Source of the DNA: Parelaphostrongylus tenuis
Taxonomy: Eukaryota > Nematoda > Chromadorea > Rhabditida > Metastrongylidae
Direction: 5' to 3'
Assembly (NCBI GenBank): GCA_019055375.1
Contig: JAHQIW010000152.1
Location: 62,001-126,000, forward strand
DNA length: 64,000 bases
Numbering within the stretch: position 1 is the stretch's first letter; the number at the start of each line of letters is the position of its first letter. The notes beneath the pieces were generated by a model that searched no databases, had not been told where the DNA came from, and worked only from the letters and a program-made list of their open reading frames with translations. Both the position numbers and the translations under genes were made by a program. This document shows positions 11,301 through 23,825 of this stretch, piece by piece.

Positions 11301-12764
11301 GCTCGCCGCAGCACGGTTTGGGGCTGATCTCCATCTCCCAACACTCTCCGACAACCAAGAACGAATGTTTTGTGGAGAGCCGCAGCCGGGTAATCTCGAG
11401 ATCCCAAGGAGACGCGCTCAACCAATACTCTAAGACGTTCGAGAGATGTCCGCTCAATGGAGAAAAACTGTAGAACGGATCAAGTTAAGTAAAAAATTCC
11501 CCACTATCCGAACATTTTCGCTAATGCTTCTCTCTATGAATCTGTGAGATGAAGAGTGTGATGTTTACGAAACATCTAAATTATAACCCTTAATTGTCTG
11601 TCTTGCTTTAGTTTGTGACTCAAGATGCCGTGGTCGAGCTAACATCACTGCGTTCATGAGTAATCCGGCTATCGCGTCGGCAGCAATGATGGGTGGCAAC
11701 ATTTTCACTGTCAATGAACATATCAGTGGACTTTGCAGGTTCTAATGTTGTACTTCCCTTATTGTTTCTTTTAGAAAATTTACTTGCTATTTAAGAGGAA
11801 ATAATGTCGGAACAGTTGCTTTGAAAAATGAGATGCTTTCATTTGGTGCGGTTTGGATGACGAAATAATCGACCCATTAGTATTGTAGCGACAGACCTGT
11901 TCCTGAAGAACGTGCTAAAACCAGTAGTAATTAATGTCATGAAGAATAATGTATGAGGTATCACTTAATGATAATTGACCAGCCTTCTATATTTTTAGTG
12001 CTATGGACTGTGCATTGCCGTGTATCACAACGGAAACGAATAAAGTTTGTCCGCTTGCTGGTTGGCTCGCTTTGGTTAGTTCTAATGAATGTTCAGTTTC
12101 AACATTTATAATTCTCTCGCTTGAGAGAATTGAGTGGTGAGCAAAAATACGACCTCAGACGGGAGTCGAACACGCGTTTCATCCATCTCAGGGGCGTCAT
12201 GGAACATCATAACACCGCGAACAATGCATAAAAGCACTAGAACTTTGTAGGAATACTTATCGCAATGGTTGCCAGCCCAACTCGGTTTATAATGCGAAAT
12301 CGCCTACACGACCAAACCTGTTATAAGTTGGTGGCTGACAGCTATCATAGAGATGATGAAGAATGAGTGCTGGTGCGAATGTACCACTTTGGTGTAGTTG
12401 TAACAAGCGTCCCCGTATGGATGAAACGCGGGTTCGACTCCCGCCTGAGGTCGTATTTTTACTCACCACTCAGTTCCCTTAGGTGTATATGAAACTTACA
12501 ACACTGCGAAAAATGCAGTAAAAACACTAAAAATTTGGAGTATCACTTCTCTTGCTCAAATTTTTATATTGTGTGCTTTTTTTTCCTGGCAAGATTGCTT
12601 TGCAGGACATTCTTCTGGAGCCATTCGAAAGAGTAGCAGATCATTTACTCGAATCGTCACCAACACTAAAAGACTTCATCACTAACAGAATTAACAAAAA
12701 ATGCAAATTTTTGTTGGAAAAGAGCGAAATTCTTAAGCTAAAGAAAGGACAATTTCATGACTAA
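8341..12764 (+). CDS. Secreted cysteine-rich protein, CPG4-domain-like (gene A)
   Basis: Six exons: 8341-8431, 10176-10311, 10725-10891, 11612-11738, 11999-12074, 12606-12764. Phases agree at every junction (1, 2, 1, 2, 0), giving 251 residues. Exon 1 encodes an N-terminal hydrophobic signal peptide (MWLFWSIGAISTLLFSILA). The mature part has about 14 cysteines: LCLRRC, PLCESHKKALDCLQKHATC, a VEKMCGE, a KACLD, VCDSRC, GLC, DCALPC, KVC and a final KKC. This spacing resembles the nematode chondroitin proteoglycan 4 (CPG4) Pfam domain; the family name is inferred from the cysteine pattern and not from a search. One NIT sequon is present. The donor at 11739 (GTTCTA) is weak. A likely polyadenylation AATAAA lies near 13013. 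The gene is followed at once by a related gene at 13074. Confidence 0.75.
11275..11440 (+). repeat. SINE family 2 (tRNA-Leu/Ser-like head), copy
   Basis: The head GCCGTGGCCAAGCGGTTGTG is like the 5' end of a class II tRNA. It is followed by ATGCTCGC, a CTCCCAACACTC block, GAGAGCCGCAGCC and AATCTCGAGATCCCAAGGAG, ending ACCAATACTCTAAGACGTTC. The same order is seen at 18265 and 61090. It lies in intron 3 of gene A. Confidence 0.65.
12127..12485. repeat. Inverted pair of tRNA-like SINE family 1 heads
   Basis: The left part (12127-12215) is a near reverse complement of the right part (12400-12485). Left reads TTGAGTGGTGAGCAAAAATA then CGACCTCAGACGGGAGTCGA. Right ends TCGACTCCCGCCTGAGGTCG then TATTTTTACTCACCACTCA. 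A box-B-like GGTTCGACTCC is intact on the right. The middle carries ACTCGGTTTATAATGCGAAA and CGACCAAACC, also found near 48705. It sits in the last intron of gene A. Confidence 0.6.
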
Positions 12765-13073
12765 ATTCTAAGCTACGCCAGATTACTGGCCGTCTCACCC
12801 CCTCCCAAGCATTCATAATATCGTTCTTCAACAATCTGCATTAATTGTGAAATGTATGCGATTTCTTGAACACTTGTAATGGCCTCATATAACATCTCTT
12901 GTTTATATAAGTAAACATGCCAATTCTGTTCTAATTGCTGTTTTGTGACCGATTTTGGGTAAATGCCCAGTAACTGTTCGGGAGCATTTGTTCTTATTTA
13001 TGATTATCTCAAATAAACAAAGCAAAGTCGTCTCTATTCGGCTTGTGCTATAAAGCTTACAGGAACTTTTAAC

Positions 13074-16000
13074 ATGGATCTCGGCTCAAATTTGTTGCCT
13101 ATCTTATGCCTTTTCGTCGGCTGTGCCGGGAATGTTGTCCAACTCCAAAGTGGTGAGGGCACTTTTCATTTCATTACTTAGGCAGGTTATGAAAAAGAAA
13201 TTTGGATATTATATTTTGCTCCGTTTGGCTGGCAAAAATCTATTGATTCCTCTGGAAATTTGGTCTATATTGTATTCAACACTTTTGCAACGCTGTTCAA
13301 TTTCCACCGCCCAGCATGGTGTACATCCTGGTTTTACGGTCATTGCAGAATGCATTGAACTCAATGCACATTATCCATCAGTTCAGAACAAACTCACCAA
13401 ACTGGTATAGAAGACAAGAAGATACCGCTGACCTTCGTTTTGCAATTTTTGCAGCAAAAGTAAAAGAAAAACATCCATATTAACACCTAAATGTGGTACT
13501 CTCATGAACGAGGATATTTTCTACTTCATGAACAACAACAGCACTTGCTACATTATTTAGTGTGTTTACGATCACAACTTTAATCTCTGGAAATCGCATG
13601 TAATCTTCCGAACAGGCACTTTTGTGAAAGTCTTTTTTGCTGCACACAGATTTCTACTAGATCATCACTCGATAGCTTGAATCTCGGTGATTTCAGAACT
13701 GTTTCTAGAAACAACTTATTATTGCGCTGTAATAGCAAAGAGAATATTACGTATCTTCTTTGGCTCACATTATTTGTATGTCTCGCGTCTATGCCTATTC
13801 TTTCCTTAGGCTTTTTCTAATTATTGATAGCTTTAATCTCAATTCTTTGCAGTCGAATTCCATTTCTGAAAAGATCTTCGTAACGTGATGAAAGAGGGGA
13901 AAAATTATGTTTCGCGCGTTAGTCCATTGCTTGAACTTCATAACGGGTTTATTTAGCACCTGAAAGTTTCCTTCTAAAGGGAAAAGCAGAAATGGGAGAA
14001 AACTTCTGCTCAAATGACGAACACCTATCGCTTCTTGAATCGCGCTGCTCGCATCGACATCAACTGCCATCGAGAGACGGAGCAATTTTTGCCATTTCTT
14101 CAAAAATTCTTTCATCCATTTCGCAAAAATTTTACGGACTTTTTTGAATATCCCGATACATCGCGATTTACTTCCTAAGCTCATACCCTTGGTGTGTATA
14201 TCTTTTGAAGCTTCGTAAATCTTTTTTTGCTCTGACGGCGCTCTTAAAAAACCTTTCCGAAGTTCAAGTCTAGATTCAAAATCAAAGAGACTTAAGTTTT
14301 GAAATAACTACTAACGTTTAGGAAAATTCAAACACAAATGCCAGCTGTGGAAATAATGAGCAGCGAAGGAAAAACGAAATCTGCTCTTGCTACAGCGGAA
14401 TACAAGGCTTTTAACAAACCAACTACAGTTTGAAATCGTCGGGGTTCATGCTATAGATTGACTACTGGAAATCTAAGGAAGCGAAAAAGGCAGCCCCAAA
14501 AGGGTTGAATATCAAGACTGGTTACACTGCCTTTCATCCAGAGTTAATTTCTTGTGATAACATAGCAGAGTAATCAGTAGGTAGCTAAAAAAAAAAACTT
14601 GTGGTGATCTGCCTCTTTTCACTCCTGATATTGCTAGTTGCTTTTAGTAGTCGAGTAGTGCAAAATTGTATATGTTGTGCTCGTTATGTATGGATGTGCT
14701 CTACGCTAACAAGGACAAGTTATACAAGAGACAGATACTTTTTTGTTCAGATGGCGAAAATTTGACAAACGTTGCCTACATATTTGCCTGCCTTCAATTC
14801 GGCTACTACGTAACTACACTTTCGTTTTTCAGATTTTCTTCCATCAGTTTCACTTTATAGCTTAATTTTGTTGCCGTCGCACGACTGTCCACAGTGCCGA
14901 GACGCGACTGACATTTTCGAGTTCCATAGTACTACTAGCTCTTTAGCACTTTATTTGATCCGTCATCTTAGTGTTTTTTTTTCACTATGCGTATCCCACT
15001 AAGTCTAGCATTCAAGTGTTTGTCGTCTTCTTCTGTGCGTCGTAGAATACTGTTTGGGCGAGTCTCCTTACAATCTCGAGGATAGCCTGGCTGTGGTGTT
15101 CCATAGGGCCTTGTTGCTGACTGCCGCAGAGAGTTAAGGGGTAGGGCTCAGCTTCACGCGAGCAGCGACGAGCATTACAGCCACTCGACCATGGCGGCCC
15201 TCCTTAGTATGATAGGCAATTCAACTCTTTTGGATCTTCTGTACTGTCCTCAATTAGAAATCATCTTCAGCCTGCTTTTTCTGCAGCGGCTGCAGTTCAG
15301 TCTTGATGAAATGAAATCACAGTCGCTAATGGAGAGATTGCTCGGGAAGCGAAACTGTCGAGCCAACCTAATCATGTACGGAAGGTGTATGGTCGGTTTT
15401 TTGTTTTATTCCATGACCAGACATCACATGTGCCACACTACGGATATCGAAACTTTTTACACTGGATTCGTTGCCTCCCATGCACCACCCATGAAATTCC
15501 GATTTTTCGCATAGGAGTTCGGCTGTTACTGAGTGGTCTCTTCTTTGACGTGAGCATTTTTCAGTCCTACTTGAGCCGCATTTTGAAATAGCCACTTTGC
15601 TAAAGAACTTCTATTGGACAAGAGTAGTGACCTTGTCCCAAACAGGTCTTGTGTTTTGTTATTTTTGAATCTTGGGAGGCGATAATGCCCGTGAGCCCCT
15701 GGCGAAGTTGGTGATCGGTCGAGATTGATCAGTATTTAGGCAAGCTCTCCTTTTTATTCCTAATTATTTCTCAACGGTATCATTGCGATATTACTGTGAA
15801 TCAGTCGTTTAGAAGGCATTGATCATTTTCATAAAGAACTAATACAATTTTCTATCCTACGTTGTGGAAACAGTAAGTATTCTGGTCGTCACTCTGACAG
15901 ATAGCGAATCCCACACTGTAACTTATTCAATATTAGGAGTGATTTCTTCTCTCTAACACTTTCTTTTGATAATGTATTGTAAGTTAAGGTTATACGAACT

Positions 16001-19000
16001 ACTAATACTTCTGAGTATATTTTTGGAGTTCTGAGAGACTTGTGACTAATTAACTCTTATTTGAACTTCGAAATTAGTCGGTTCAACATTACATCGGCTT
16101 TTTTTCATCCATACTAACTTCAATATCACATCCGCGTTTCCATATATTCAGCTGTACGAATCCAATGTGACTCTAGTAATCATTAACAGACTGAAGCTGT
16201 ATTACTAACACACCCGTTCTTTCCTTGTTGTCCTCAGAGCCGCTTAGTGAAATCTGCCAGTTCAAAAGGCTTAACAGCCAATAAATTTTTCTTGGGAAAA
16301 TTAGTTCTTTTGGTGTTTTCACTTGCAGAAGCGCAGCAAAAAGTGGTTCGCCACTTGATGCAGTTTTTTTTGGAAATCATCGCTTCACATGCTCTACTAA
16401 ATTAACTTCACGCTTCTATTCGAATATGACGCAGTCATACAGGTTAAGCAAATAAGTACACAAAGGAAGTAATCCAATTTGGCACAAAGACATGCTATCA
16501 ATTGGATCTAGTTAGGGGCGCATGTTTAGTCTTTCCTGAACGTAATATTCGTCACCCGAGTCCATAAGCCTAAGCGGCACGTATCTTAGCGATTAAGGTG
16601 GCCTGAATTACGCATTTATGGTAAATTGTTAGCACCTATTTCATCATGGCATGAAAATATACAGCGTGATTATTATACATGCAATATCTTTTTTACTACT
16701 TTTGCTATTGATCTAAAATTGCTGAATGATACTTGTTATTGCTTTGCAGTAGATACACATCAATCACCTCTGGATGATTTGGAACCGAACCCTGTTCTAG
16801 AACCTAATTTTGGATCGCACGGATCGGAGACCAGTAAGTAGTTTACTCCGTATGTTATCTTGTGAAGTTTCGAGCTTTCTTACATTTTGCTGCAGCTTAG
16901 TTCCTAAGATGACCGCGCCTAAATGTTATACCTGACCTATCATTGATTTTTGTGCTATTCAAAAAAGATAATCATTCCTGTTCCATATACCCTCGCCTGT
17001 GGTGTTGTCAATCATCAAATAACTCTGAAAAAATACCAGCACTATTTGTCCTTATCGAGCACTAGAATTGTGCGAAAAAAATTTAGTTTTGGTGTACTTC
17101 TAGTTTTCCTTTACTCCTGTAGACAAGTAATAACCGTAGAAAGCTCACCAGACTTTGTCGCTTCACAAGTTTACCCTTAGGTAGATTGAGATTCCAACTC
17201 ATCCTCTTCTTGCAAGACCAAGGTAAGAGTTTTTCGATCCAATTAAACCTTTGGGTACGACAGTGATAGGCCGCCAATCATGCGGTGAGAGCAATCCGTA
17301 ATGCCTAGTGTTTAGTGACGCCACGCGTGGCGAGAAGGGACTGGCGACCTATCTCTGTCATACTCTAAGGATTAACATCTGTTGGTTGCCCAGGGTTACA
17401 CTCGCCACGATAAGATACTGAACGCCGGAAAAAAACCTATATATATAGCGTTGATACTCTTGAAAGACTACGCTCAATCATAGGTTTGACAATGACTCAT
17501 TCACGTTTAGTTGCTGAGCTGCCGTCCTGTCATATTGCATGTGTATCGTCTAAGATGAAAGTGTTCTCGATTTATTTTCGATCGGGAACTTTCAAAGAAA
17601 ACATGCGCTGGGCATGTGAGTGAGTAGTCATTTCTTTTTGTCACTTTATTGCATCATGATTGAGCCTAATCATTTGACTAAACATCTTGATCATGTTCAA
17701 AATTATAGAAGAGACGGTGTACAAAATAAGGAGTCAACATTAAATAACATCACTTTCATAAAAACATCAGAAAACAATGAATTACTTACTTGGGCACTTT
17801 GATAAATCATCTCCAAGAATACTGTGAATCTTAGCGCTTTTACCATTTATATGCTTTTTTCCCGGCATTCGCACATAGCAGCTATCTGTTTCGTGAACGG
17901 TGGCGTCTATGAGAACCACTTCTTGATTTACACAGCGTTTTGTACTTGCACATTTGAGGCCTGTTTCATGATTAAAGCTTTAAAAAGCCTTTACATTTTC
18001 CCTTACCGTTCCTGTGGTCTATTACTTGTTATTTGTCACAGAATTTGATCAGTGTGGTGCGTATCTGCTAGTTGAACATTTACCTTCCTGAGTTTTGAAA
18101 ACTCATTATGGTTTATATCTTTCGCTCACGTCCTTCAATAGACCATCAGACAATATATTTACAAAGTAACATATTGCCCTGGGGAGTCGTCCAATTCCAA
18201 TTGTCAGTCTTGGCATACCAGGTAAGATATATTGGGTTTTAATTCCATTTATCCACACTGTTGGGGAGCGCCATGGCCGAGTGGTTGTGATGCTCGCTGC
18301 GACGCGAGTGAGGTTAAGTCCCACCCCCTCAACACCCTCCGGCAGTCAATAATGAACGCCTTATGGAGCGCCACAGCCAGGCTGTCCTCGAGATTGCAAG
18401 GAGACATGCTCAACCAGTATTCTACTTCATTCAAGTAGAAGACGGAACAATTGAATGCTGGAAGCACTGGGATTCACACAGTGAAAAAAGAGGATAATAA
18501 AGTGGTCAGTGAAGTAAAGTATATACATAGCTTTTCATCTGTTTCATTGTCTTCGTTCGCTGTCGCATCTGATTTCACTTGATTTTCTCGAGAAGTCGAT
18601 CTTCTGATCGAAATGATGGCTTAGTACAAACTTTAGTGCTTATACGCTCTTGGCAGTAATCTAGTGACATTATGTCCTATTTTATGATAATGACCGAAAT
18701 ACCCTGTCGCAGCTCCTCTTGAGGCCGATAAGAAGTTAATGAAAGAGTGATATTCATGTTGCGACTGCAATGTGATTCAACTCAAATAATTGTAGAATAT
18801 GGTTAGTCGTTGATAAAACAGCACTGGTGAAATCCGTTTCAAAACTGTTAGACGATTTTTACGCTGTCTCCAAGTATTAGTTCAGCCGTCATTTGATTTT
18901 TCCAGTAGTCTTTTACGACCCTAGATAGTACTTCAATGTGTACCTATTGGAATTTGACTTTCCCGAACAACTGAGTTTTATTCGAAACATTAGATGAGCT

Positions 19001-22000
19001 CTATAGGATAATCTTCGTCGAAACATTGTATACTACTCTCGACCAATGGCACATGATAGTCAGAAGGTTTTCTTGGTATCCTTATAGCGTGAAGACTGCT
19101 CACGATGTCCTGTTTTGGATGGACGGCCTTTTTTTCTGGTATTCTTCACGGTGCATATATGCCTGGCTTACTAAGACTTCCAGCCCTATAGAGTCAGTCA
19201 CGTAGTGGCATATTTGTCTAAGAGTATGGAAACCTTGTCATAAATTATCGATAAGCCACTGTTAGGACACAAAATCCCATTGTACAAGCCAGACGAGCAT
19301 TCAACGATCTCTACAAAATTTTACTACGAAAAAAAGTGAGAAATCGAATGCATGGCAGAGCCTCCAAAAATTGATCGACGCTAAACACTTGTGTAATCAT
19401 TCTTTATGACACTTATGAAATGAACCGATCAGTTCCTCTTGAAATTTTCGATTTGATGGAGCTTCAATCAACAAATGGAGAGTAGACTACTTTTTTTACT
19501 GATGACTTGAAATTTTCTATTTTCAAATTGTTAAGTTGATGAAGATTCAGCAATATCAAGAATTATCTATGTTTAAAGTTCTTACGACGAGGCAGTCGCA
19601 TGTCTGCAACGAAACACTCATTGCGGTACAGATTCCCTGTTTGAGTCGTTGACCAGTGGACTACGGTACATGTGCAGAGAACAGAAAAATGGTTAGTTCT
19701 GACCTTATATGTCGTTGCCTGTGGGCTATTGGCAAAAACCCTACAAACACTCCGGACAACGATGGACATTTTGAAGGCATAATATTAACTCTCAAGAAAT
19801 AACGTGTACCAGTTGAGGTGCACGACTGTTTGAAGGCCTTTCTCGCTTGACGATACTTTTCTTTTGGACACATGAAGTCATTTATAGCGTTAATCTCTGC
19901 AATTTCAGCAATGCGTTTGATTTTTGGAAAATCCTTTTACTACAGTCTAGCAACGAAAATAAAATTGTATTTCGCACTCAGTTTGCTTTAGCTCGGCTAG
20001 GCTTGTATGTACTTCGTCAAACTCTTACTAGTCATTCAGTAGCCCAAATCTCGAGAATTTCGATGCTGTGATTGTTTTTCTGATCTTTTATCATAGAAAG
20101 CTGTGAGAGCGAAAAGAAGATGACGCTTTGCATCCAGGCTATTTATTATACAGAGAAGTTATATATGCTCGAAAAACATATGACCACGTAAAGAAAATCA
20201 TTGAGTATCAGAGAAACACTAGAAAACCTCGGGTTTTACTTTCCAAGTGAAGGAACTACACTAATTGAATAACGAAAATAGCGCACCTTCCGCAAGTTGC
20301 GCTGTGTGATCATCGTCGCTAAAGGCTTGAAAGCCTGCCTTCTTCATAGCACAGCATTTGAAAAATATTCGTACATTTTTCTTGTAATTTAAGGAGAAGG
20401 AGTGTTTGTTCGCAATCTTTCAGATTATCACGCTTTCGGACTTGTTATCAAGATCATCTATTTTTCATGCACTGTCGTTGATTTTTCATCAAACTTACTG
20501 TTCTCTTTAGCGTTCACCGCCCTTTCTGACTGCATTGACGCTAACAGCGGTCGAGTGAGAAATGGTTGGTAAAGTGGATCATTGGATATGAAACAACCTA
20601 TATCGATATTTTGAAGTTTGAGCTTTCAGAGTTAATACTTTAATTATTCTGTCAGTAGCAATGTAGTCTTCGTACTCTTGTGATGAGAAACTGGAAAATA
20701 GCCTGCGATTTCCGGTAAACAGCTGGTGGACCGTTGTAGACTGCGATCATCAATGCCAGCCTGAGTCCCTAGTTGCTGGTATTGCCCTCAAGGATACAGT
20801 GATGACACAACTAGAGCATCCACTTGTCACTCAAAATGTGAACATGCGCCAGATCATCGAACCGCATATGAGTCGATTTTTTGTCGACCAAGGCTGCAGG
20901 TGAGTCTGACTTACCTCAAGCGTTTTATTTCTACTATGAAAGATATTTGCCTTGGATTTCAGTGAAGATCAACTCATTTACAACCACTAACTGGCGAAAT
21001 ATCTGCTATGATTATAAGAAAGCTATGCGCAGTATACCGTAAAAGTCCCTTCTATTCCAGTCTTCCTAGGGACAGCCTGGGCTGCTCATACAACATTATC
21101 GTCTATAAGAATAAGCATGATAAATTAGGCTGTTAAAGTATTAACTTCGAAATAAAACCTCCGTATGAGTTTAGGGTCACGCAATGGCTACTGATGTGGT
21201 ATTATAGGAAGTAAGGTTTTGAACAAAGCGCTAGTTCAGTGAGATCGTTGTCGTTACTCTTTGCATTATAAAAGCTAAGGAAACAGCTTTTCTGTACCCG
21301 TTAATAATTGAAGTAGTCGTGTCACGTGTGCAGGAGGATAAGGGAATAAGGTGCATTTTTTAGGCTTTTTCTTCCGCGAGTTATCCATTGCAACTCATGA
21401 ACTCTTTCATAGATATAGAGCATGCTCACCGATAGCTTAGTTTACTCTTAGAGATTCAGCGTGGGAATGATCTGCTGGGTAGGACTCAAACTTTTTCCCC
21501 TTGCTTTCCAGTAACTGGGTTACAGGCTTTCTACCAGACTGAAGTGCAGGATACAGTTCGTAGCCAACAGGCGTACCCACGGAAGGGTATAGGTAAATAC
21601 AATATCACTGATATCTCAACTGGTTGTATAAAAGGCAGGGATGACATTTTATGAAATTAACCGGCATCCAGAAGAAGATGCAGTATTTTTCTTGTTCTGT
21701 GTTTAGCCTCCTGATAGCTATTTACCTTATTGATTGTGGATATACGTGGTTTTATAGCGCACTGACAATGAGGCAGTATAATGCGCGAAGAACTCTCTCG
21801 ACCCCTCACCATGCTAACCAAGCTTGCTATTCATTACGGCTGAAGAATTGGTAGACACATGCAAGAAACCGATTCTTTTGTATACGTGATCTATGAATAT
21901 ACTAGAACAGCATCTCGAGATTCAAGAAAGAAACGACTGCAGAAGCATTCATTAGTACAAAGGGCACCGAGAAACTTCAAAAGTAGCCGAACCCAAGCAA

Positions 22001-22649
22001 AATTTAGAGTCTTCTGTAGGACATGAAAAAAAGGAGACCAATCGAGTAAAGAAAGTGCTACGAACAGCGCGATAGGTGATGCCGGGTTATCTGGATAACA
22101 TTTTAGATAGATAGACTGCTTTTAATAACATCCTATTTATATTTGGATTGAATGCAATATAAATGAAATTATATGAATACCTTACAAAAATGGTTTAGGT
22201 CGTGAAATTAGAATATGTGTGAAGAGACAGAAACAGTAGTCGTTACGTACGCGTAACTAAAGAGTTTTCCATGAAAGCTTCTGATTAGAATTTGTTAATG
22301 TTCAGAATTGGTCAATGCCTCATGAGTTGCACTCGTACCAAGTACAACATGCTCTGTGAAGGCACTGCTGGTTCCTTACTGATGGTCAGTTTATTTTCAT
22401 CCTTCTATTCAGGTCTAAGTGGCTGCCTTTCAGGAGATGCTAATTCGTCCATTTTCTGTGAATATTGTAAACTCGGCCGCTTTTTCATCAACCAGTCAGT
22501 TGGCTTCGTTTCTTGGTAGTTTCCTTCCCCATCACTGCTCGTTTCTAACTGCTCGCGACGGCAGTCCCGATAGTTATCGGATTGATTCAGAACTCGACAA
22601 GGAAATCAAACGCATGTATAGGAATGTGCGTTTACTTAAGTATTTCTAG
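13074..22649 (+). CDS. Secreted cysteine-rich protein, CPG4-domain-like (gene B)
   Basis: Six exons: 13074-13152, 16750-16833, 20511-20554, 20667-20899, 22306-22384, 22434-22649. Phases match throughout (1, 1, 0, 2, 0), giving 244 residues. Exon 1 is a signal peptide (MDLGSNLLPILCLFVGCAG). Exon 2 is a short acidic, proline-containing linker (DTHQSPLDDLEPNPVLEP). The rest has cysteines in SDC, YSC, VVDCDHQC, GCRIGQCLMSC, MLCEG and a late HHC. The CxxxC-containing exon and the final helical exon line up with gene A (GLC-SAMDCALPC; DILLEPFERVADHL), with the same intron phases 2 and 0. Gene B has fewer mature cysteines (about 9) and lacks a clear counterpart of the KKALDCLQKHATC exon, so an exon may be unseen in the 3.7 kb intron before 20511. 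The product is probably extracellular. Exon 4's acceptor (ATGTAG) is the weakest call. Confidence 0.7.
13655..13760 (+). repeat. Low-copy repeat with CGATAGCTTGAATCTCG core
   Basis: The motif ATCACTCGATAGCTTGAATC, followed by TCGGTGATTTCAGAACTG, recurs in the same orientation near 20035, 25250, 50460, 50705 and 52775. After the core, TGTAATAGCAAAGAGAATATT matches TGTAGCAGGGAAGATAAAAT near 25318. The class is unknown. Confidence 0.4.
15050..15196 (-). repeat. SINE family 2, near full-length
   Basis: Read on the - strand it starts GCCATGGTCGAGTGGCTGTA, passes through a GAAGCTGAGCCC block and GGAACACCACAGCC, and ends CTATCCTCGAGATTGTAAGGAG. The order is identical to the copies at 18265 and 61090. 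Confidence 0.65.
18262..18475 (+). repeat. SINE family 2, best-preserved copy
   Basis: The head GCGCCATGGCCGAGTGGTTG is followed by TGATGCTCGCTGCGACGCG and a GTTAAGTCCC that stands in for the B box. The body has CACCCCCTCAACACCC, GGAGCGCCACAGCCAGGCTG and GAGATTGCAAGGAGACATGC. The tail, AATTGAATGCTGGAAGCACT then GGGATTCACACAGTGAAAAA, is shared with 57590-57655 and 61265-61310. Confidence 0.7.
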
Positions 22650-23514
22650 CTTCCAATTTTCTAAAACTTCGATTTTTTCGTCTTTAAAGCCAGATTCAAT
22701 TTTTTATCTGACTTCACAGCAAACTCTTTTTGATTGGAACAAGAATTATTGGAATCTATAAGTTTTTATTAATAGAAACATTCTTTCTTGTACCACAAAC
22801 GTACAATATCAGAACTCTCAAGACGATACAAGCGTTGGCATTTTCAACAGCGGCTTAGTTTCTGAACATTTTTTCAAACAGTCGAGATGGTGGTGAAACG
22901 CTTAAAAGACTTTAGTCGATAGGCTCGATTTTTTGTGGATAAACATTAGTACACGTCGCTAACGTCCTTGCGACAAGTGATACCCATTAATGATATGATG
23001 ACTTGGCGGAAGTAGCCTGTGTGACATCCACGAGTTTTATTCGCTTTCCAGTGATTTATTCATAGGTTCACAAATTTTCCTATACACCTTGTAACCTATC
23101 GATAATGTATTGAACGCAGAAGCGGCGGGTGTCCTCCACGAGAGCATATCTTATCAACAATTTCTTATTTAAACTCGTATGTTTGAGAGGAAACACGTGG
23201 TCTTGAAATAAGTGTTTGGCCTGAAGAGTTTGGCCGGTGGAGAGCGGCGGAAATGCCCCTGCCTCATAAATTTTCATCGATACTGTGTACCGGAGCATTT
23301 TTGGCAAGCAATTAATTAATTTCCAATCGAAGTCGCTACGTTGACTTCCATTTATTGCATGGAATGGAGAAATTATAAAAATCACAAGGTAAACATCGTA
23401 ATTCTGTTTGCATAACTTATACACCTTCACTGAAATCTGACAGCATGTGGTCGCACTATGCGTGAGTGTTTATTCTTCCCGCACAAGAGATAGATAAAAG
23501 GATAAAAGGATTAA

Positions 23515-23825
23515 GCTCTCGACGTTTACCAGTCCCTGGGGGATGCGCCACGCATTCGTCTCCAATTTTCAACTTCATTTGAGGTAATGAATGCATATTT
23601 GGCCTTTACTCGCGGTGCCCTCCATTTGGTATTCGGTATCATGCGGTGGTATTGAGTCAGTGCTTCTTATCCTCTTAGACAAGTCTCAGAGAAGTCTGGT
23701 ACCAATTTACCGACCCGCGGAGAGATGGATGGCTTGGTGAGTCATGCGCGCGAAATCAAAGCATTGACCTCGTGTGCGACGCAGAACAGCTTTAGCCACT
23801 GCGCCACATGCGCTCGTCTAGAGGA
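23515..23825 (-). repeat. tRNA-derived SINE family 3
   Basis: On the - strand the head GCGCATGTGGCGCAGTGGCT is a good A box; the B box around GAGGTCAATG is decayed. The body has GGTCGGTAAATTGGTACCAG, and the tail has GAATGCGTGGCGCATCCCCC. It lies between gene B and the annexin. Confidence 0.65.

Larger units (their letters stand above)
13153..16749. other. Intron 1 of gene B, no further gene supported
   Basis: This holds a SINE family 2 copy (15050-15196, -), a low-copy repeat near 13655-13760 and a 129-codon basic - strand frame (13795-14184) with no splice context or recognisable motif. A block around 14445-14500 (TTGACTACTGGAAATCTAAG) resembles 25905-25940, which suggests a longer old repeat shared between these introns. 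Otherwise I see AT-rich non-coding sequence. Confidence 0.5.

Noticed and set aside
12400..12460. Candidate functional tRNA (good B box, GGTTCGACTCC)
   Set aside because: The A-box side does not fold into D and acceptor stems, and the same sequence recurs as an interspersed repeat. It is a SINE head.
13795..14184. 129-codon - strand open frame in an intron of gene B
   Set aside because: It is rich in Lys and Phe without a motif, signal or splice context. It lies in sequence that seems to be an old repeat.
15191..15514. 107-codon + strand open frame
   Set aside because: It begins inside a SINE family 2 copy and shows no motif or matching splice sites.
21060..21137. Open stretch after TTCTATTCCAG (SLPRDSLGCSYN and stop) that could end gene B in phase
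   Set aside because: Exon 22306-22384 joins 20667-20899 in the same phase and restores the CxxxC and C-terminal exons seen in gene A. The short version could still be an alternative end.
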